Source of the DNA: Meiothermus sp. Pnk-1
GTDB taxonomy: Bacteria; Deinococcota; Deinococci; Deinococcales; Thermaceae
Direction of reading: 5' to 3'
Assembly: GCF_003226535.1 (NCBI RefSeq)
Contig: NZ_QKOB01000003.1
Location: 124,001-188,000, forward strand
Length of the DNA: 64,000 nt
Positions 47,132 to 57,875 of this stretch are shown piece after piece. The notes under the pieces were generated by a model. That model saw nothing but the letters and a program-made list of their open reading frames with translations. It did not search any database and was not told where the DNA came from. Position numbers and translations under genes: made by a program. The stretch's first letter is position 1. Each line of letters starts with the position of its first letter.

Positions 47132-47566
47132 ATGCCGTTTGGTGAATACCAATACAGCCTTGACGACAAAGGAAGGGTTGTAATCCCTCAAGCCTTTCGT
47201 AACTTCGTGGAGGACGGTGTGGTGATCACCCGCGGGCTCGAGGGCTGCTTGTACATGTTCCCCCTCTTAACCTGGTCCAACATCGAGAAGCAACTCTTAA
47301 ACCTTCCCCTCACCGATATGGAAGCCCAAAAATTCGTGCGCTTTTTCTACTCGGGAGCTTACAAAACCCAGATGGACAGCGCCTCGCGGGTGATGATCCC
47401 TCCCCCTTTGCGCAAGTTCGCGGCGATGGAGGAATCCAACGATGTGGTAGTAGCCGGGGCGCCCACCCGGCTCGAGCTGTGGAGCGAGGCGAGGTGGTGG
47501 GAGAGCATCAATAAGGTCCTGGAAAATCCCCCGGCCCCCGAAGCCCTCAAAACGTTGGTTGGTTGA
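47132..47566 (+). CDS. mraZ: MraZ, repressor of the division and cell wall cluster
   Basis: A 144-residue protein with two AbrB-like half-domains: YSLDDKGRVVIPQAFR near the start and TQMDSASRVMIPPPLR near 80. It forms rings that bind direct repeats upstream of its own gene and downregulate the dcw cluster. Three bases separate it from rsmH. Confidence 0.95.
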   Translation: MPFGEYQYSLDDKGRVVIPQAFRNFVEDGVVITRGLEGCLYMFPLLTWSNIEKQLLNLPLTDMEAQKFVRFFYSGAYKTQMDSASRVMIPPPLRKFAAMEESNDVVVAGAPTRLELWSEARWWESINKVLENPPAPEALKTLVG

Positions 47567-48725
<1,159 letters not shown>

Positions 48726-48729
<4 letters not shown>

Positions 48730-50093
48730 GTCAAGCCAGTCTGAACCGCGTCTGGGTAGTGCTGTTTGGCAGCCTCCTCTATCTTGGCCTGATGGGCCTG
48801 GGGCTCTACCAGCTAGTGCAGCAATCCCCCCGGCTTACCTTCCGACCTCCGGCCCAGGAGGCCCAAGGCGGATTGCGGGGGCGCTTGTTAGCCTCGGATG
48901 GCACACCGCTGGCTATAACCCCCGAACAGGGCCAGCGTTTCTACCCTTTGGGGGTGTCGGCTGCCCAGGTGCTGGGCTACGGTGAGCGCGGCAGCCTGCG
49001 AGGCTTGGAGGGGCTCGAGCGCGACCTTGAACCCACCCTCTCGCAAGGTCTGGACGTGCAGCTCACCCTCGATCCGGTGATCCAATCTCTGGCCGAGCGA
49101 GCCCTGTGGCAGGGTCTCGAGGCCTCGGGGGCGGAGTGGGGCTCGGCCCTGGTGATGGAGACCAAAACCGGCAAACTCCTGGCGGTGGCCAACGGTCCGG
49201 CCTTCGACCCCTCGGCCCCCCGGCGCGACCCCAGCCAAGACCTCTCCTGGCGCAATCACGCTTTCCGGGTGGCGCTCGAGCCCGGCTCGACCATCAAGGC
49301 CCTCACCGCCGCCACCCTTCTGAACGAGGGTGCAGCTTCCCTCGATACCCAGGTCGAAGCCCCCATGAGCCGCCGGATCGGCGGTTGGACCATCAACGAT
49401 GTGGTACCGCACCCCAAGGTGCTGACCCTCCAGGAAGTGCTCAAATATTCCTCCAATGTGGGAATCAGCACCTTAGCCAAGCGGATCAACCCTGCGGTGC
49501 TCGAGCGTTACTTCACCGCTTTGCACTTCAACGACCCCGAGCCGATGGCCATCGCCAAGGTGGCAGCCCCTCGGATGCGCCCGGCGAGCGCTTGGAGCGA
49601 GGTCGAGTACGCCAATCACACCTTTGGGCAAGGCTTCCTCATCACCCCTCTTCACCTCACCGCTGCCTATAACGCGTTAGCCAACGACGGAGATTACGTC
49701 CCCCCCACCCTCTTCGAACCGACGAGCAAGCCGGTTCCCGAGCCGGTATTCCGGCCCGAGGTGGCCCGCCGCCTTCGCAGCGCGCTGGCCCAGGTGGTGG
49801 TCAAAGAAGCCCAGCTGCCGGGATACCAACTGGGCGGTAAGACCGGCACTGCCCAGGTGGTGGTCAATGGGCGCTACTCCAACGAGATCTTTACCGCCCT
49901 CTTCGCCGGATTCCTCCCTGCCCAAGAACCCAGGGCCACGGTGGTGGTAGTGGTCTACTACCCCAAGGGTGGACGCATCCACGGGGCTTGGGTCGCCGCC
50001 CCGATTTTCCGCCAAATCGCCGCAGGGCTCTTTGCCTACTGGGGAGTACCTCCGGCAGAGACCACCAAACCCGGTACACTGGATTCTCGGTGA
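48726..50093 (+). CDS. ftsI: FtsI/PBP3, septal peptidoglycan transpeptidase
   Basis: A 455-residue class B penicillin-binding protein. An N-terminal membrane helix, then a short pedestal. Catalytic motifs: Ser in EPGSTIKA (SxxK), YSSNVG (SxN) and GKTGTAQV (KTG). Shorter than E. coli FtsI (588). Cross-links septal wall together with FtsW. Confidence 0.9.
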
Positions 50094-50100
50094 GGGTTTT

Positions 50101-51393
50101 GTGCATGATGTGTATATGACGCCAGTTAGGGAAGTAACACCGGAATGGGTAGCGCAGGTCACCCAGGGAACCGTGCACCCACCGGTGAGGCCCGCCCTAG
50201 ACCTGACCTGGGATTCACGAACGGTCAGGCCGGGATCGGCCTTTATAGCCCTGCCGGGGGCCAGGGTCCACGGGCGGGAGTTCGCCCAAGCCGCCCTCCA
50301 GGCGGGAGCTGCCTTCGTGCTCACCGACCAGGCCCACCCCGGGGCGGTCCAGGTGGTAGACCCTGCGCGGGCTCTGCTCGAGCTGGGCCACGCCCTGCGC
50401 CAGGAGTTCAGCGGGGTGGTGGTAGGGGTAGGCGGCAGCTCAGGCAAGACCACCACCAAAGAAGCCATCGCCCAAGGGCTGGACTGGCCCAAGCCGGAGG
50501 GAAACCTCAACAACGCCCCGGGACTGGCGCAGTTTTTCTTCCGCCTCGACCCTCGCTCCGCGGGGGCGGTGGTCGAGCTGGGCATCGATCGTCTGGGCGA
50601 GATGGGCGAGCTATGCTACTTGGCCCAGCCCCAGCTGGGCGTGCTCACCGCCTTGGGAGCTGAACACCTGGAAGGGCTAGGAACGTTGGAAAACGTGCTT
50701 CGCGAAGAGTCCAGGCTTTTGGCCTCGAGCCACGTTCGCTTGGCCAGCACCCAGGCAGCCGAGTTGGTCAGCCTGCCCGGCCTCAAAACCTACGGGATCG
50801 AGGCCGGAGATTTCCAAGCCACGGACCTCGAGCTGAGCCTAGATTCCACCCGGTTCCGCTTCAACGGGCGGCGGGTGCATCTCCCCTATCCGGGCTTTGG
50901 CCCCTTGCTCGGCGCGCTGGCTGCGCTGGCGGTAGCGGAGTTGGTGGGGGTGGCGCTCGAGCCGGTGATCGAGCGCCTCTCCCGGTTGAAGCTTCCCCAT
51001 GGGCGCATGGAGCGCCAGGAGAAGCACGGCCTGACCTTCCTCAATGACGCCTACAACGCCAACCCTCTATCGCTACGGGCGGGGCTGGAGTTCCTGCGCC
51101 ACCTCCCGGGCCGGAAGTGGCTGGTGTTGGGGGAGATGCGTGAACTGGGGGAGGAGAGCCTGGCCTACCACCTCGAGGCCGCCCGCTTGGCCACCTCGGT
51201 AAGCCCAGACGTGGTGTTCGTGGGGAAATTCGCCGCAGCCCAAGCCGCAGAGGCCGGGGGCGTGGGGCTGGAAACCTTAGAGGAGGCTAAAGCCTACCTT
51301 AAAGCCTACGTTCAGGCCGGGGATCTGGTCTACCTGAAGGCCTCGCGTTCCATCGGGCTCGAGCGGCTCCTGGAGGGTTGGGATGCGCAGTGA
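50101..51393 (+). CDS. murF: UDP-MurNAc-tripeptide--D-Ala-D-Ala ligase
   Basis: About 430 residues. I prefer GTG 50101 because GGTGAGGG lies 4 bases upstream; ATG 50116 is an alternative. P-loop VGGSSGKTTTKEAI near 120, NLNNAPG and ELGIDRLGEMG, and C-terminal FLNDAYNANPLSLRAGL. Completes the cytoplasmic muropeptide. No ddl gene accompanies it in this cluster. Confidence 0.93.
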   Translation: MHDVYMTPVREVTPEWVAQVTQGTVHPPVRPALDLTWDSRTVRPGSAFIALPGARVHGREFAQAALQAGAAFVLTDQAHPGAVQVVDPARALLELGHALRQEFSGVVVGVGGSSGKTTTKEAIAQGLDWPKPEGNLNNAPGLAQFFFRLDPRSAGAVVELGIDRLGEMGELCYLAQPQLGVLTALGAEHLEGLGTLENVLREESRLLASSHVRLASTQAAELVSLPGLKTYGIEAGDFQATDLELSLDSTRFRFNGRRVHLPYPGFGPLLGALAALAVAELVGVALEPVIERLSRLKLPHGRMERQEKHGLTFLNDAYNANPLSLRAGLEFLRHLPGRKWLVLGEMRELGEESLAYHLEAARLATSVSPDVVFVGKFAAAQAAEAGGVGLETLEEAKAYLKAYVQAGDLVYLKASRSIGLERLLEGWDAQ

Positions 51394-52201
51394 CTCTCAG
51401 ACCCTCCAAACCGGGCTAGAGCAAACTCGGAACATGCATCCGCGCAAAGCCTTCTTGGCCATGGGGGTGGCCGCGACCCTAGCGGCCTGCGCCCCGCACT
51501 CCGGGGCCGCCTCTAAAGAGCCAACCCTGCTGATCGCGGGGGGGGTAGTTGAGGGCCGCTGGGTACGCCTGGGGAGCCAGCAGTTCGCCCTACCCGCAGC
51601 ACCCGTCTTGGCCGCAGCGGACGGCGAGACGGTCTATGCAGCCTATCCTTTCCAGCTTTTGGTCTACCAAAGCGGCCTCCTCAAAGAGAGCCTCCCTTTG
51701 CCCGGCGTGCCGAAGTTCATGCAGGTACGTCCTAAGGTGGTGCTGGGCGGGGACTTTGGCCTCTTTACTCCGGAAGGTGGCCGTTTTGCCCTTACCGCCA
51801 GCGATGCGATCCACACAAGCAGGGGCCTGTATTGGGTGGACGGGAAAGCGCTTTACGCCGGATATCGCAAGATCGCCGACGGAAGTTTCGACAAGATCGT
51901 AGGTGACGAAGATTATGTAGTCGCCCTGACCAAGCGCGAAGCCTACCGCTGGCCGGAGGGGGTGTGGTTCCCGCTCCCGGCGGAACCAAGCGCTGTCGCC
52001 CTGGCGGACGACTTGTATCTGCTGACCCCGGAGGGTATCTATCAGCTAAGCCGTAGCGGGCTCATCCTTCGCTTTTTGGCCGGAGCCTTTACCGACCTGG
52101 CCGCTGACGCCCAAGGGGTGTATGCCCTGCGAGATGGGCAACTCCTTCGGCTTTCCTTCGATCTTCAGCTCGCCTCATCAAACAGTAAAGGAGTTCGATG
52201 A
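51383..52201 (+). CDS. Lipoprotein embedded in the dcw cluster
   Basis: Up to 272 residues. GGAGGG precedes ATG 51383, but the lipoprotein signal (MHPRKAFLAMGVAATLAACA) begins at ATG 51434; either start is possible. The mature part shows repeated beta-strand pairs (for example LPAAPVLAAADGETVYAAYP; LFTPEGGRFALTASDAIHTS), suggesting a beta-propeller. It overlaps murF by 11 bases and mraY by 4. No known dcw gene matches. Confidence 0.7.
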   Translation: MRSDSQTLQTGLEQTRNMHPRKAFLAMGVAATLAACAPHSGAASKEPTLLIAGGVVEGRWVRLGSQQFALPAAPVLAAADGETVYAAYPFQLLVYQSGLLKESLPLPGVPKFMQVRPKVVLGGDFGLFTPEGGRFALTASDAIHTSRGLYWVDGKALYAGYRKIADGSFDKIVGDEDYVVALTKREAYRWPEGVWFPLPAEPSAVALADDLYLLTPEGIYQLSRSGLILRFLAGAFTDLAADAQGVYALRDGQLLRLSFDLQLASSNSKGVR

Positions 52202-53067
52202 GCATCGCCGCCGCCCTAGTTCTCTCTTGGTTCTTGGTAGGCCTGTGGATAGGCCTGATGCGCTCGTTGAAGTTGGGCAAATCGGTACGTCTGGATGGCC
52301 CGCAAGCTCACCTCAGCAAATCTGGCACCCCGAGCATGGGCGGGGTGGCGTTTTTGCTGGGGGCCGCCGTGGTGTATTTCCTGGCGGGCGGGGATCGCTA
52401 TGCCGGGCTTTGGCTGCTGGGATTGGGCTTCGCCCTGCTGGGTCTGGCCGACGACCTAGCCGGGATGCTGAAGCGCCCGCTCAGGGCCAGGGAAAAGCTA
52501 GGGTTGCAGTTTCTGATGGCGCTGGTCTTCGCGCTATGGGCCGAGCGCCAACTCGCCGCGCCCTACCTGGGGCAAGCCCTCGATATCGTCATCATCACCC
52601 TGACCATCGTAGCAGCGGCCAACGCCTTCAATTTCACCGATGGGGTGGACGGGCTTCTCAGCAGCGTTACCCTGGTGCTGCTTTTGCCTTTTGCCGGGCT
52701 AGCCCTGGCCCAAAGCCTCATCGGAGCGCTTTTGGGTTTCCTCTGGCACAACTCGCCCAGGGCTAAAGTCTTCATGGGCGACACCGGCAGCCAGGCCTTG
52801 GGGGTGCTGGTCGCGGGGCTTTTCATCCTGCAGGGGAAGCTGTGGTTTTTGCCGCTAGCGGCCCTTATCCCTGTGCTCGAGGTGCTTTCGGTGGTGATCC
52901 AAGTGACCTACTTCCGCCGCACCGGGCGGCGCCTTTTTCGGATGAGCCCGATCCATCACCATTTCGAGCTCGCCGGGTGGGAGGAGAGCAAGGTGGTCTT
53001 CCGCTTTACCGTGGTCACCGCACTCTGCACGGCGCTTGCGGTAGGGCTCTGGGGAGGGCTGAGATGA
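52198..53067 (+). CDS. mraY: Phospho-MurNAc-pentapeptide transferase, lipid I synthesis
   Basis: A 289-residue multi-pass membrane protein. Conserved segments: SGTPSMGGVAFLLGA, LLGLADDLAGML, ANAFNFTDGVDGLLS, KVFMGDTGSQALG and SPIHHHFELAGWEESKVV with the catalytic His cluster. Somewhat short for the family (320-360), mostly at the N-terminus. Transfers phospho-MurNAc-pentapeptide to undecaprenyl phosphate. Confidence 0.93.
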   Translation: MSIAAALVLSWFLVGLWIGLMRSLKLGKSVRLDGPQAHLSKSGTPSMGGVAFLLGAAVVYFLAGGDRYAGLWLLGLGFALLGLADDLAGMLKRPLRAREKLGLQFLMALVFALWAERQLAAPYLGQALDIVIITLTIVAAANAFNFTDGVDGLLSSVTLVLLLPFAGLALAQSLIGALLGFLWHNSPRAKVFMGDTGSQALGVLVAGLFILQGKLWFLPLAALIPVLEVLSVVIQVTYFRRTGRRLFRMSPIHHHFELAGWEESKVVFRFTVVTALCTALAVGLWGGLR

Positions 53068-54335
53068 GGAGGGCCGAACGCCTGGTCTTCGGGCTAGGCC
53101 GCAGCGGGATGGGGGTGCTGCGCTTCCTGGCCCGCCACCGGATGGAGGCCCACTGCTTTGACGAGAACCCCAAGGAAGCCGAATACCTGGCGGCGGCCGA
53201 ACTGGGGTTTGCTTTCAACGACGACCCCAAGCCCGGGGAGTACCAACAGGTCATCGCTGCCCCCGGGGTACCGCTGGATCACCCTCGGCTTTTGCGGTTG
53301 CGGCAAGGAGGGGCTGAGGTCATCGGGGAGGCCGAACTCGCATACCGCATGGTGAGCACCCCCATCGTAGGCATCACCGGAACGGCGGGCAAGGGCACTG
53401 CTACCGTCGCAACGGCCCACTTTCTGCGGGCGCTGGGGTTCAAAGCGCTCGAGGGGGGCAACCTGGACCCGCCCCTGCTGGACATCATCGAAGAGGCCGA
53501 GGTGGCGGTGGCCGAGCTCTCCAGCTTCCAGCTCGAGCGCGTCGTACACTTCCGCCCACGGGTGGCGGTGCTCTTGAACCTGGGGGTGGACCACCTGGAC
53601 CGGCACCACACCCTGGAGGCCTATCACGCCGCCAAGCTCAACCTAATTCGCAACCTCACCCCCCAGGATGCCCTGGTCTATAACGCCGAGGACCGCAAGA
53701 TCGCCCAAGCCGTCCAGGCTTCCCCGGCCCAAAAGTACCCCTTTCATCCGGGGGCGGATCCGCGGCAGACCAACCTGCGCGCCGCCCGGGAAGCGGCCCG
53801 GGCCTATGCCCGCATAGCCGGGAGAGCCGTGGATGAGCTGGTCTTGGACGAGGCCGAAACGACGGCCCCCAGGCTTCCGGGCCGCTTCGACGCCTTCGCC
53901 CGTAAAGGACAGGTGGTCTTTATCGACGATTCCATCGCCACCCGCTACGACGCGGTGAAGGCGGCTTTGCAAGCTGCGCCAGCCCCTATCGCTTGGATCC
54001 TGGGGGGGCGGGACAAGGGAGCCCCTACCACAGGGCTCGAGCGCATCGTAGCGGAGCGAGTTCGGGTGGTTTTGGCCATTGGCGAAGATGGCCCCCGGAT
54101 GGCCCAAGCCTTCCGGGAGTGCGCCGAGGTGGTGGAGATTCAAGCGCCCACCGGCGAGGCCACCTTGCGCAAAGCGGTAGAGGAAGGGCTCTCGAGGCTG
54201 TCAGAGGGCAGTATCCTCCTGGCCCCGATGGGCACTTCCTTCGACCAGTTCAAGGACTACAAGGAGCGCTCGCAGGTGTTTCGCCGGGTGGCCTTCGAGC
54301 TAGGGGCAACGGCGTGGGAAGGGGGTAGACCATAG
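53064..54335 (+). CDS. murD: UDP-MurNAc-L-alanine--D-glutamate ligase
   Basis: A 423-residue protein starting at ATG 53064 (ATGA overlap with mraY). N-terminal Rossmann part (VFGLGRSGMGVLRFLAR), P-loop ITGTAGKGTATVA, AVAELSSFQLERV and LLAPMGTSFDQFKDYKERSQ. The P-loop reads GTAGKGT in place of the usual GTNGKST, as I recall from other Deinococcus-Thermus MurD proteins. Adds D-Glu in wall precursor synthesis. Confidence 0.92.
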   Translation: MRRAERLVFGLGRSGMGVLRFLARHRMEAHCFDENPKEAEYLAAAELGFAFNDDPKPGEYQQVIAAPGVPLDHPRLLRLRQGGAEVIGEAELAYRMVSTPIVGITGTAGKGTATVATAHFLRALGFKALEGGNLDPPLLDIIEEAEVAVAELSSFQLERVVHFRPRVAVLLNLGVDHLDRHHTLEAYHAAKLNLIRNLTPQDALVYNAEDRKIAQAVQASPAQKYPFHPGADPRQTNLRAAREAARAYARIAGRAVDELVLDEAETTAPRLPGRFDAFARKGQVVFIDDSIATRYDAVKAALQAAPAPIAWILGGRDKGAPTTGLERIVAERVRVVLAIGEDGPRMAQAFRECAEVVEIQAPTGEATLRKAVEEGLSRLSEGSILLAPMGTSFDQFKDYKERSQVFRRVAFELGATAWEGGRP

Positions 54336-55396
54336 ACCCTATTTTGCTCACCGCCCAGCTCCTGCTGATGGGCTTCTCCCTCCTCGGGGTGGGGGTGGCC
54401 GAGCCAAGCCTGCAGGGTTCCCACCTCATCCGGCTGGGCGTGGCGCTGCTGGTGACGCTGGTGACCTGCTGGCTCTCCCCTGGCTTCCTGACCCGCCAGG
54501 CTCGAGTGCTCTATCTGGTGGCGCTGGGGCTCCTGGTCGCGGTGCTACTCATGGGCGAAGGGCCAGCCGGAGTGCGCCGGTGGTTCGACCTTCGCCTTTT
54601 CAACTTTCAACCCTCCGAGCTGATGAAAGTAGCGATGGTGATCTATCTGGCCGCTTTTTTCCACCAACGCGGCACCGATTACCCGATCTTGGGACCGGTG
54701 CTGGCGGTGGGCCTGGCGGCAGGTTTGATCATCATCGAACCGGATTTTGACACCGGGCTGTTCATCCTGGCCCTGGCGGCTTTTATGCTCATCGTGATCG
54801 GGGTTCCCTGGCGCAGGCTGCTGGCCATCGGGGCCTCGGCCAGCCTCATCGCCATGACCATGCTGGGCTTTTACCTAGATCGCTTCAGCTATGTGCGCGA
54901 ACGTTTCGAGGGCTGGGTGGCCACCCTCAGCGGAAAAGCCGACGTAACCGGTGCCGCCTACCAAATCACCCAAGCCCAGAAGGTGATCGTAGGGGCAGGA
55001 CCCTTAGGGCACGGGCCAGGGGCAGCACTCCCACACCTCCCCGAGGGGCATAACGATATGGTACTGGCCTCGGTGATCTGGGCCGGAGGTTGGTTCGCCG
55101 GGCTGATGGTGCTGTTGGCTTTTGGGTTGATCTTCGCCCGAGGGATGCAAATTGCTGCCCGCACCCAGGGGGCCAACAGCGTGATGGCTTTGGGGCTTAC
55201 CGCCTACCTCACCCTGCAAGCGGCCAACAACGTCGGGGTGGTGATGGGGTTTTTGCCGGTAAGCGGTAGCGCGCTGCCGCTGGTCAGCTACGGGGGTAGC
55301 TCGATGCTCGTGGCCGGGCTGGCCCTGGGGCTGTTGCATGCCCTTTCTAGGCAGGCCTTACACAACCATCCGCCCTCCAAGGAGGCAAGAGCATGA
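54332..55396 (+). CDS. ftsW: FtsW, septal peptidoglycan polymerase
   Basis: About 354 residues, ten membrane helices of the SEDS type. Conserved: RRWFDLRLFNFQPSELMKVA, IIEPDFDTGLFILALAAFML, AAYQITQAQKVIVGAGPLGH and LPLVSYGGSSML. The natural N-terminus (MDPILLTAQLLLMG by analogy) points to ATA 54332 as start: AAGGGGG lies 6 bases upstream and ATAG overlaps the murD stop. The nearest standard codon, TTG 54344, is too far from that site. Confidence 0.88.
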   Translation: MDPILLTAQLLLMGFSLLGVGVAEPSLQGSHLIRLGVALLVTLVTCWLSPGFLTRQARVLYLVALGLLVAVLLMGEGPAGVRRWFDLRLFNFQPSELMKVAMVIYLAAFFHQRGTDYPILGPVLAVGLAAGLIIIEPDFDTGLFILALAAFMLIVIGVPWRRLLAIGASASLIAMTMLGFYLDRFSYVRERFEGWVATLSGKADVTGAAYQITQAQKVIVGAGPLGHGPGAALPHLPEGHNDMVLASVIWAGGWFAGLMVLLAFGLIFARGMQIAARTQGANSVMALGLTAYLTLQAANNVGVVMGFLPVSGSALPLVSYGGSSMLVAGLALGLLHALSRQALHNHPPSKEARA

Positions 55397-56466
55397 TCTT
55401 AGTCACCGGCGGTGGCACCGGAGGTCACTTCTACCCCGGCTTGGCCGCTGCCCGCGCCCTAAAGGCGCTCGGCCAGGAGGTGACCTATGTGGGGGCGGTG
55501 GGCGGGCTCGAGGAGAGGGTGTTACCGAACTCTGGGTTCTCCTACCGGCTCATCCCGGCAGGAAAGCTCTCGCGGGAAGCCTTGCGGCCCAAAGAAGGCT
55601 TTAAGGTGCTCAGGGGCTTGTGGGAAGCGGGAAAGCTCCTGCGGGAACTGCAACCTCAGGCGGTCCTCTCGACGGTGGGTTACGCGGGCTTTCCCCTGGC
55701 TTTCGCCGCCCAGCGAATGGGAATACCCACCGTGATCCACGAGCAAAACGCCCGGCTGGGGCTTTCTGCGCGGTGGCTGGCGGCGGGCGCCCGGGCCATC
55801 GGGCTTGCGGTGCCGATGGAACTCCATCGCCCCTGGCAGGCCAAGGCCCAGGTGGTGGGCCTTCCCGTGCGGGAGGAGAGGCATGACCCCCGGGCAGCCA
55901 AAATCGCGCTGGGGCTCGAGCCAGAAAAACCCCTGATCCTCGTTTTAGGGGGCAGTCAAGGCAGCCTGGAGCTTAACCAGAATCTCCCCCAGCGCCTGAG
56001 GCCGCTTTTGGGCGAGTATCAGGTGCTTCACCAAAGCGGCCCTCGCTGGGAGTCGCTGATGCAAGAGCGCTGCGGGGACTGGCGCGGCTATACCGTGCGC
56101 GGCTACCTCGACACCGCTTTGGCCTTCTCCGCCGCCGAGCTGGCCATCACCCGGGCGGGAGCTGCCACCCTGGCCGAAGCCGCCTATCACCGTGTTCCTC
56201 TATTAGCCGTGCCCCTTCCTGCCGCGCTGGACGGAGGGGCTCAGCTGGCCAACGCCCGCTTTTACGCCAGGCGGGGGGCAGCGTATATGCTGGAGCAGGG
56301 TTGGGAGGGCTTCCAAGCCAGCCTGGCTCCCCTGCTCGAGCCCTCGGTGCGGCAAACGCTGCGTGATACAATCGCCCAGTTGTCGCCTGAGGGAGCCGCT
56401 TTTCGGCTAGCCCGGATGGTGCTGGAGGTCAGTTTGCACAAAAACGCTCGGGAGGTCACAGGGTGA
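55393..56466 (+). CDS. murG: MurG glycosyltransferase, lipid II synthesis
   Basis: A 357-residue protein. N-terminal VTGGGTGGHFYPGLAAARAL, middle IPTVIHEQNARLGLSARWLA, LILVLGGSQGSLELNQNLPQ and C-terminal AELAITRAGAATLAEAAYHR, VPLLAVPLP. Transfers GlcNAc to lipid I at the inner membrane face. ATGA and GTGA overlaps on either side. Confidence 0.95.
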   Translation: MILVTGGGTGGHFYPGLAAARALKALGQEVTYVGAVGGLEERVLPNSGFSYRLIPAGKLSREALRPKEGFKVLRGLWEAGKLLRELQPQAVLSTVGYAGFPLAFAAQRMGIPTVIHEQNARLGLSARWLAAGARAIGLAVPMELHRPWQAKAQVVGLPVREERHDPRAAKIALGLEPEKPLILVLGGSQGSLELNQNLPQRLRPLLGEYQVLHQSGPRWESLMQERCGDWRGYTVRGYLDTALAFSAAELAITRAGAATLAEAAYHRVPLLAVPLPAALDGGAQLANARFYARRGAAYMLEQGWEGFQASLAPLLEPSVRQTLRDTIAQLSPEGAAFRLARMVLEVSLHKNAREVTG

Positions 56467-57845
56467 AGCGAAGTTCGCCAAAAGCGCCCCACTACCATTT
56501 CATCGGCATCGGGGGCATCTCCATGAGCGGCCTGGCGGCCATCCTTTTGCAAGAAGGCTTCCAGGTCTCCGGTTGCGATACCCAGATGAGCGACCTGACC
56601 GACGGGCTCAAAAAACAGGGGGCTATCATCTACCAGGGTCACCATCCGACCCACCTAGAGGGGGTGGATCGGGTAGTCGCCACCACCGCCATCCCTGAGC
56701 ACGAGCCCGAGTTGATGGAGGCCCGGCGGCGCAACATCCCCACGCTGCGGCGGGTTCAGCTGCTGGGAGAAATCCTCTCCCAGGGCTATTCGCTGGGGGT
56801 GACCGGCAGCCACGGCAAGACCACCACCAGCGCGATGCTGGCCTCGATCTTCCTCGAGGCCGGGACCGACCCCACAGTGGTGCTGGGGGCTAAGCTGCCT
56901 TCGATGGGGGGAAGCGCTCGCCACGGTAAAGGCAGATACCGCATCGCCGAGGTGGACGAGTCCGACCCCTGGTTCTCCCACCTAGCCCTGGACGTAGCAG
57001 TGGTGCTGAATCTTGAACCCGACCACGTAGGTACCCCTACCGAACAGCGGCCCAACTACCACCCCGATTTCTCCTCGCTACAAGAAGCGGTGCGGCGTTT
57101 CGCCCGCAACGCCCGGCGGCTGGTATACAACGCCGAGTGGCCGGGGCTGGAAGGGCTACTCCTTCACCCGAACCGGGTGAGCTTCGGGCTCGAGCGGGGC
57201 CACTGCCATGCCCGCAACCTCGGCCTCTTCCCCATGGCCAGCCGTTTCGAAGTGGTGTGGAATAACGAGCCCCTGGGGGTGGTGGAGCTCAGGGTACCGG
57301 GTTTGCACAACGTGGTGGATGCCCTTGCGGCCACGGCGGTGGCCCTGGTCGAGGGACTCCCCTTCTCCGCCGTCCAAAAAGCCCTGGCCGCTTTCCGCGG
57401 AGCCCACCGCCGCTTTGAGCGGTTGGGAGAGGTTCGCGGGGCTTGGCTGGTGGATGACTATGCCCACAACCCTACCAAGGTACGCTCGGCGCTGGAGGCC
57501 GCCAAAGGCACTGGGCGGTGGGTGCGGGCGGTGTTCCAGCCCCACCGCTACCTGCGCACAGCCCAGCTTTGGGCCGAGCTCGCCGAGGCGTTAAGCCTGG
57601 CCGACGAGGCGTTGGTGCTGGAAGTTTACTCGGCGGGTGAGCCACCCATTCCCGGCGTCAGCGGGCGAATGATTGCCGAAAGGCTGATCGAAAAAGGACA
57701 CAACGCCAAGTTTATGGGTTGGAACGAGGCGCTGGATTATCTGCAAAACAACATCAAGGATGGCGACCTGGTACTGACCATCGGCGCAGGAGACGTGTGG
57801 AGGCTCGGGCATGAGCTGCTCGAGCGCGCCAAGGAGCGAGCATGA
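56463..57845 (+). CDS. murC: UDP-MurNAc--L-alanine ligase
   Basis: A 460-residue protein from GTG 56463. YHFIGIGGISMSGLAAILLQ, P-loop VTGSHGKTTTSAMLASI near 120, AEVDESDPWF, and WLVDDYAHNPTKVRSALEAA. First ligase of the pathway. About 30 bases precede murB. Confidence 0.95.
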   Translation: MKRSSPKAPHYHFIGIGGISMSGLAAILLQEGFQVSGCDTQMSDLTDGLKKQGAIIYQGHHPTHLEGVDRVVATTAIPEHEPELMEARRRNIPTLRRVQLLGEILSQGYSLGVTGSHGKTTTSAMLASIFLEAGTDPTVVLGAKLPSMGGSARHGKGRYRIAEVDESDPWFSHLALDVAVVLNLEPDHVGTPTEQRPNYHPDFSSLQEAVRRFARNARRLVYNAEWPGLEGLLLHPNRVSFGLERGHCHARNLGLFPMASRFEVVWNNEPLGVVELRVPGLHNVVDALAATAVALVEGLPFSAVQKALAAFRGAHRRFERLGEVRGAWLVDDYAHNPTKVRSALEAAKGTGRWVRAVFQPHRYLRTAQLWAELAEALSLADEALVLEVYSAGEPPIPGVSGRMIAERLIEKGHNAKFMGWNEALDYLQNNIKDGDLVLTIGAGDVWRLGHELLERAKERA

Positions 57846-57875
57846 CGGGGGGCCAAGCCCCGGGGAGGCCAGCCG

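Noticed and set aside
49969-50100. Longer murF start inside ftsI
   Set aside because: The added residues are the shadow of the ftsI end. A ribosome site lies before GTG 50101.
53395-53415. MurD P-loop GTAGKGT as a broken enzyme
   Set aside because: The rest of the active site is intact, and this form is, as far as I recall, usual in the Deinococcus-Thermus lineage.
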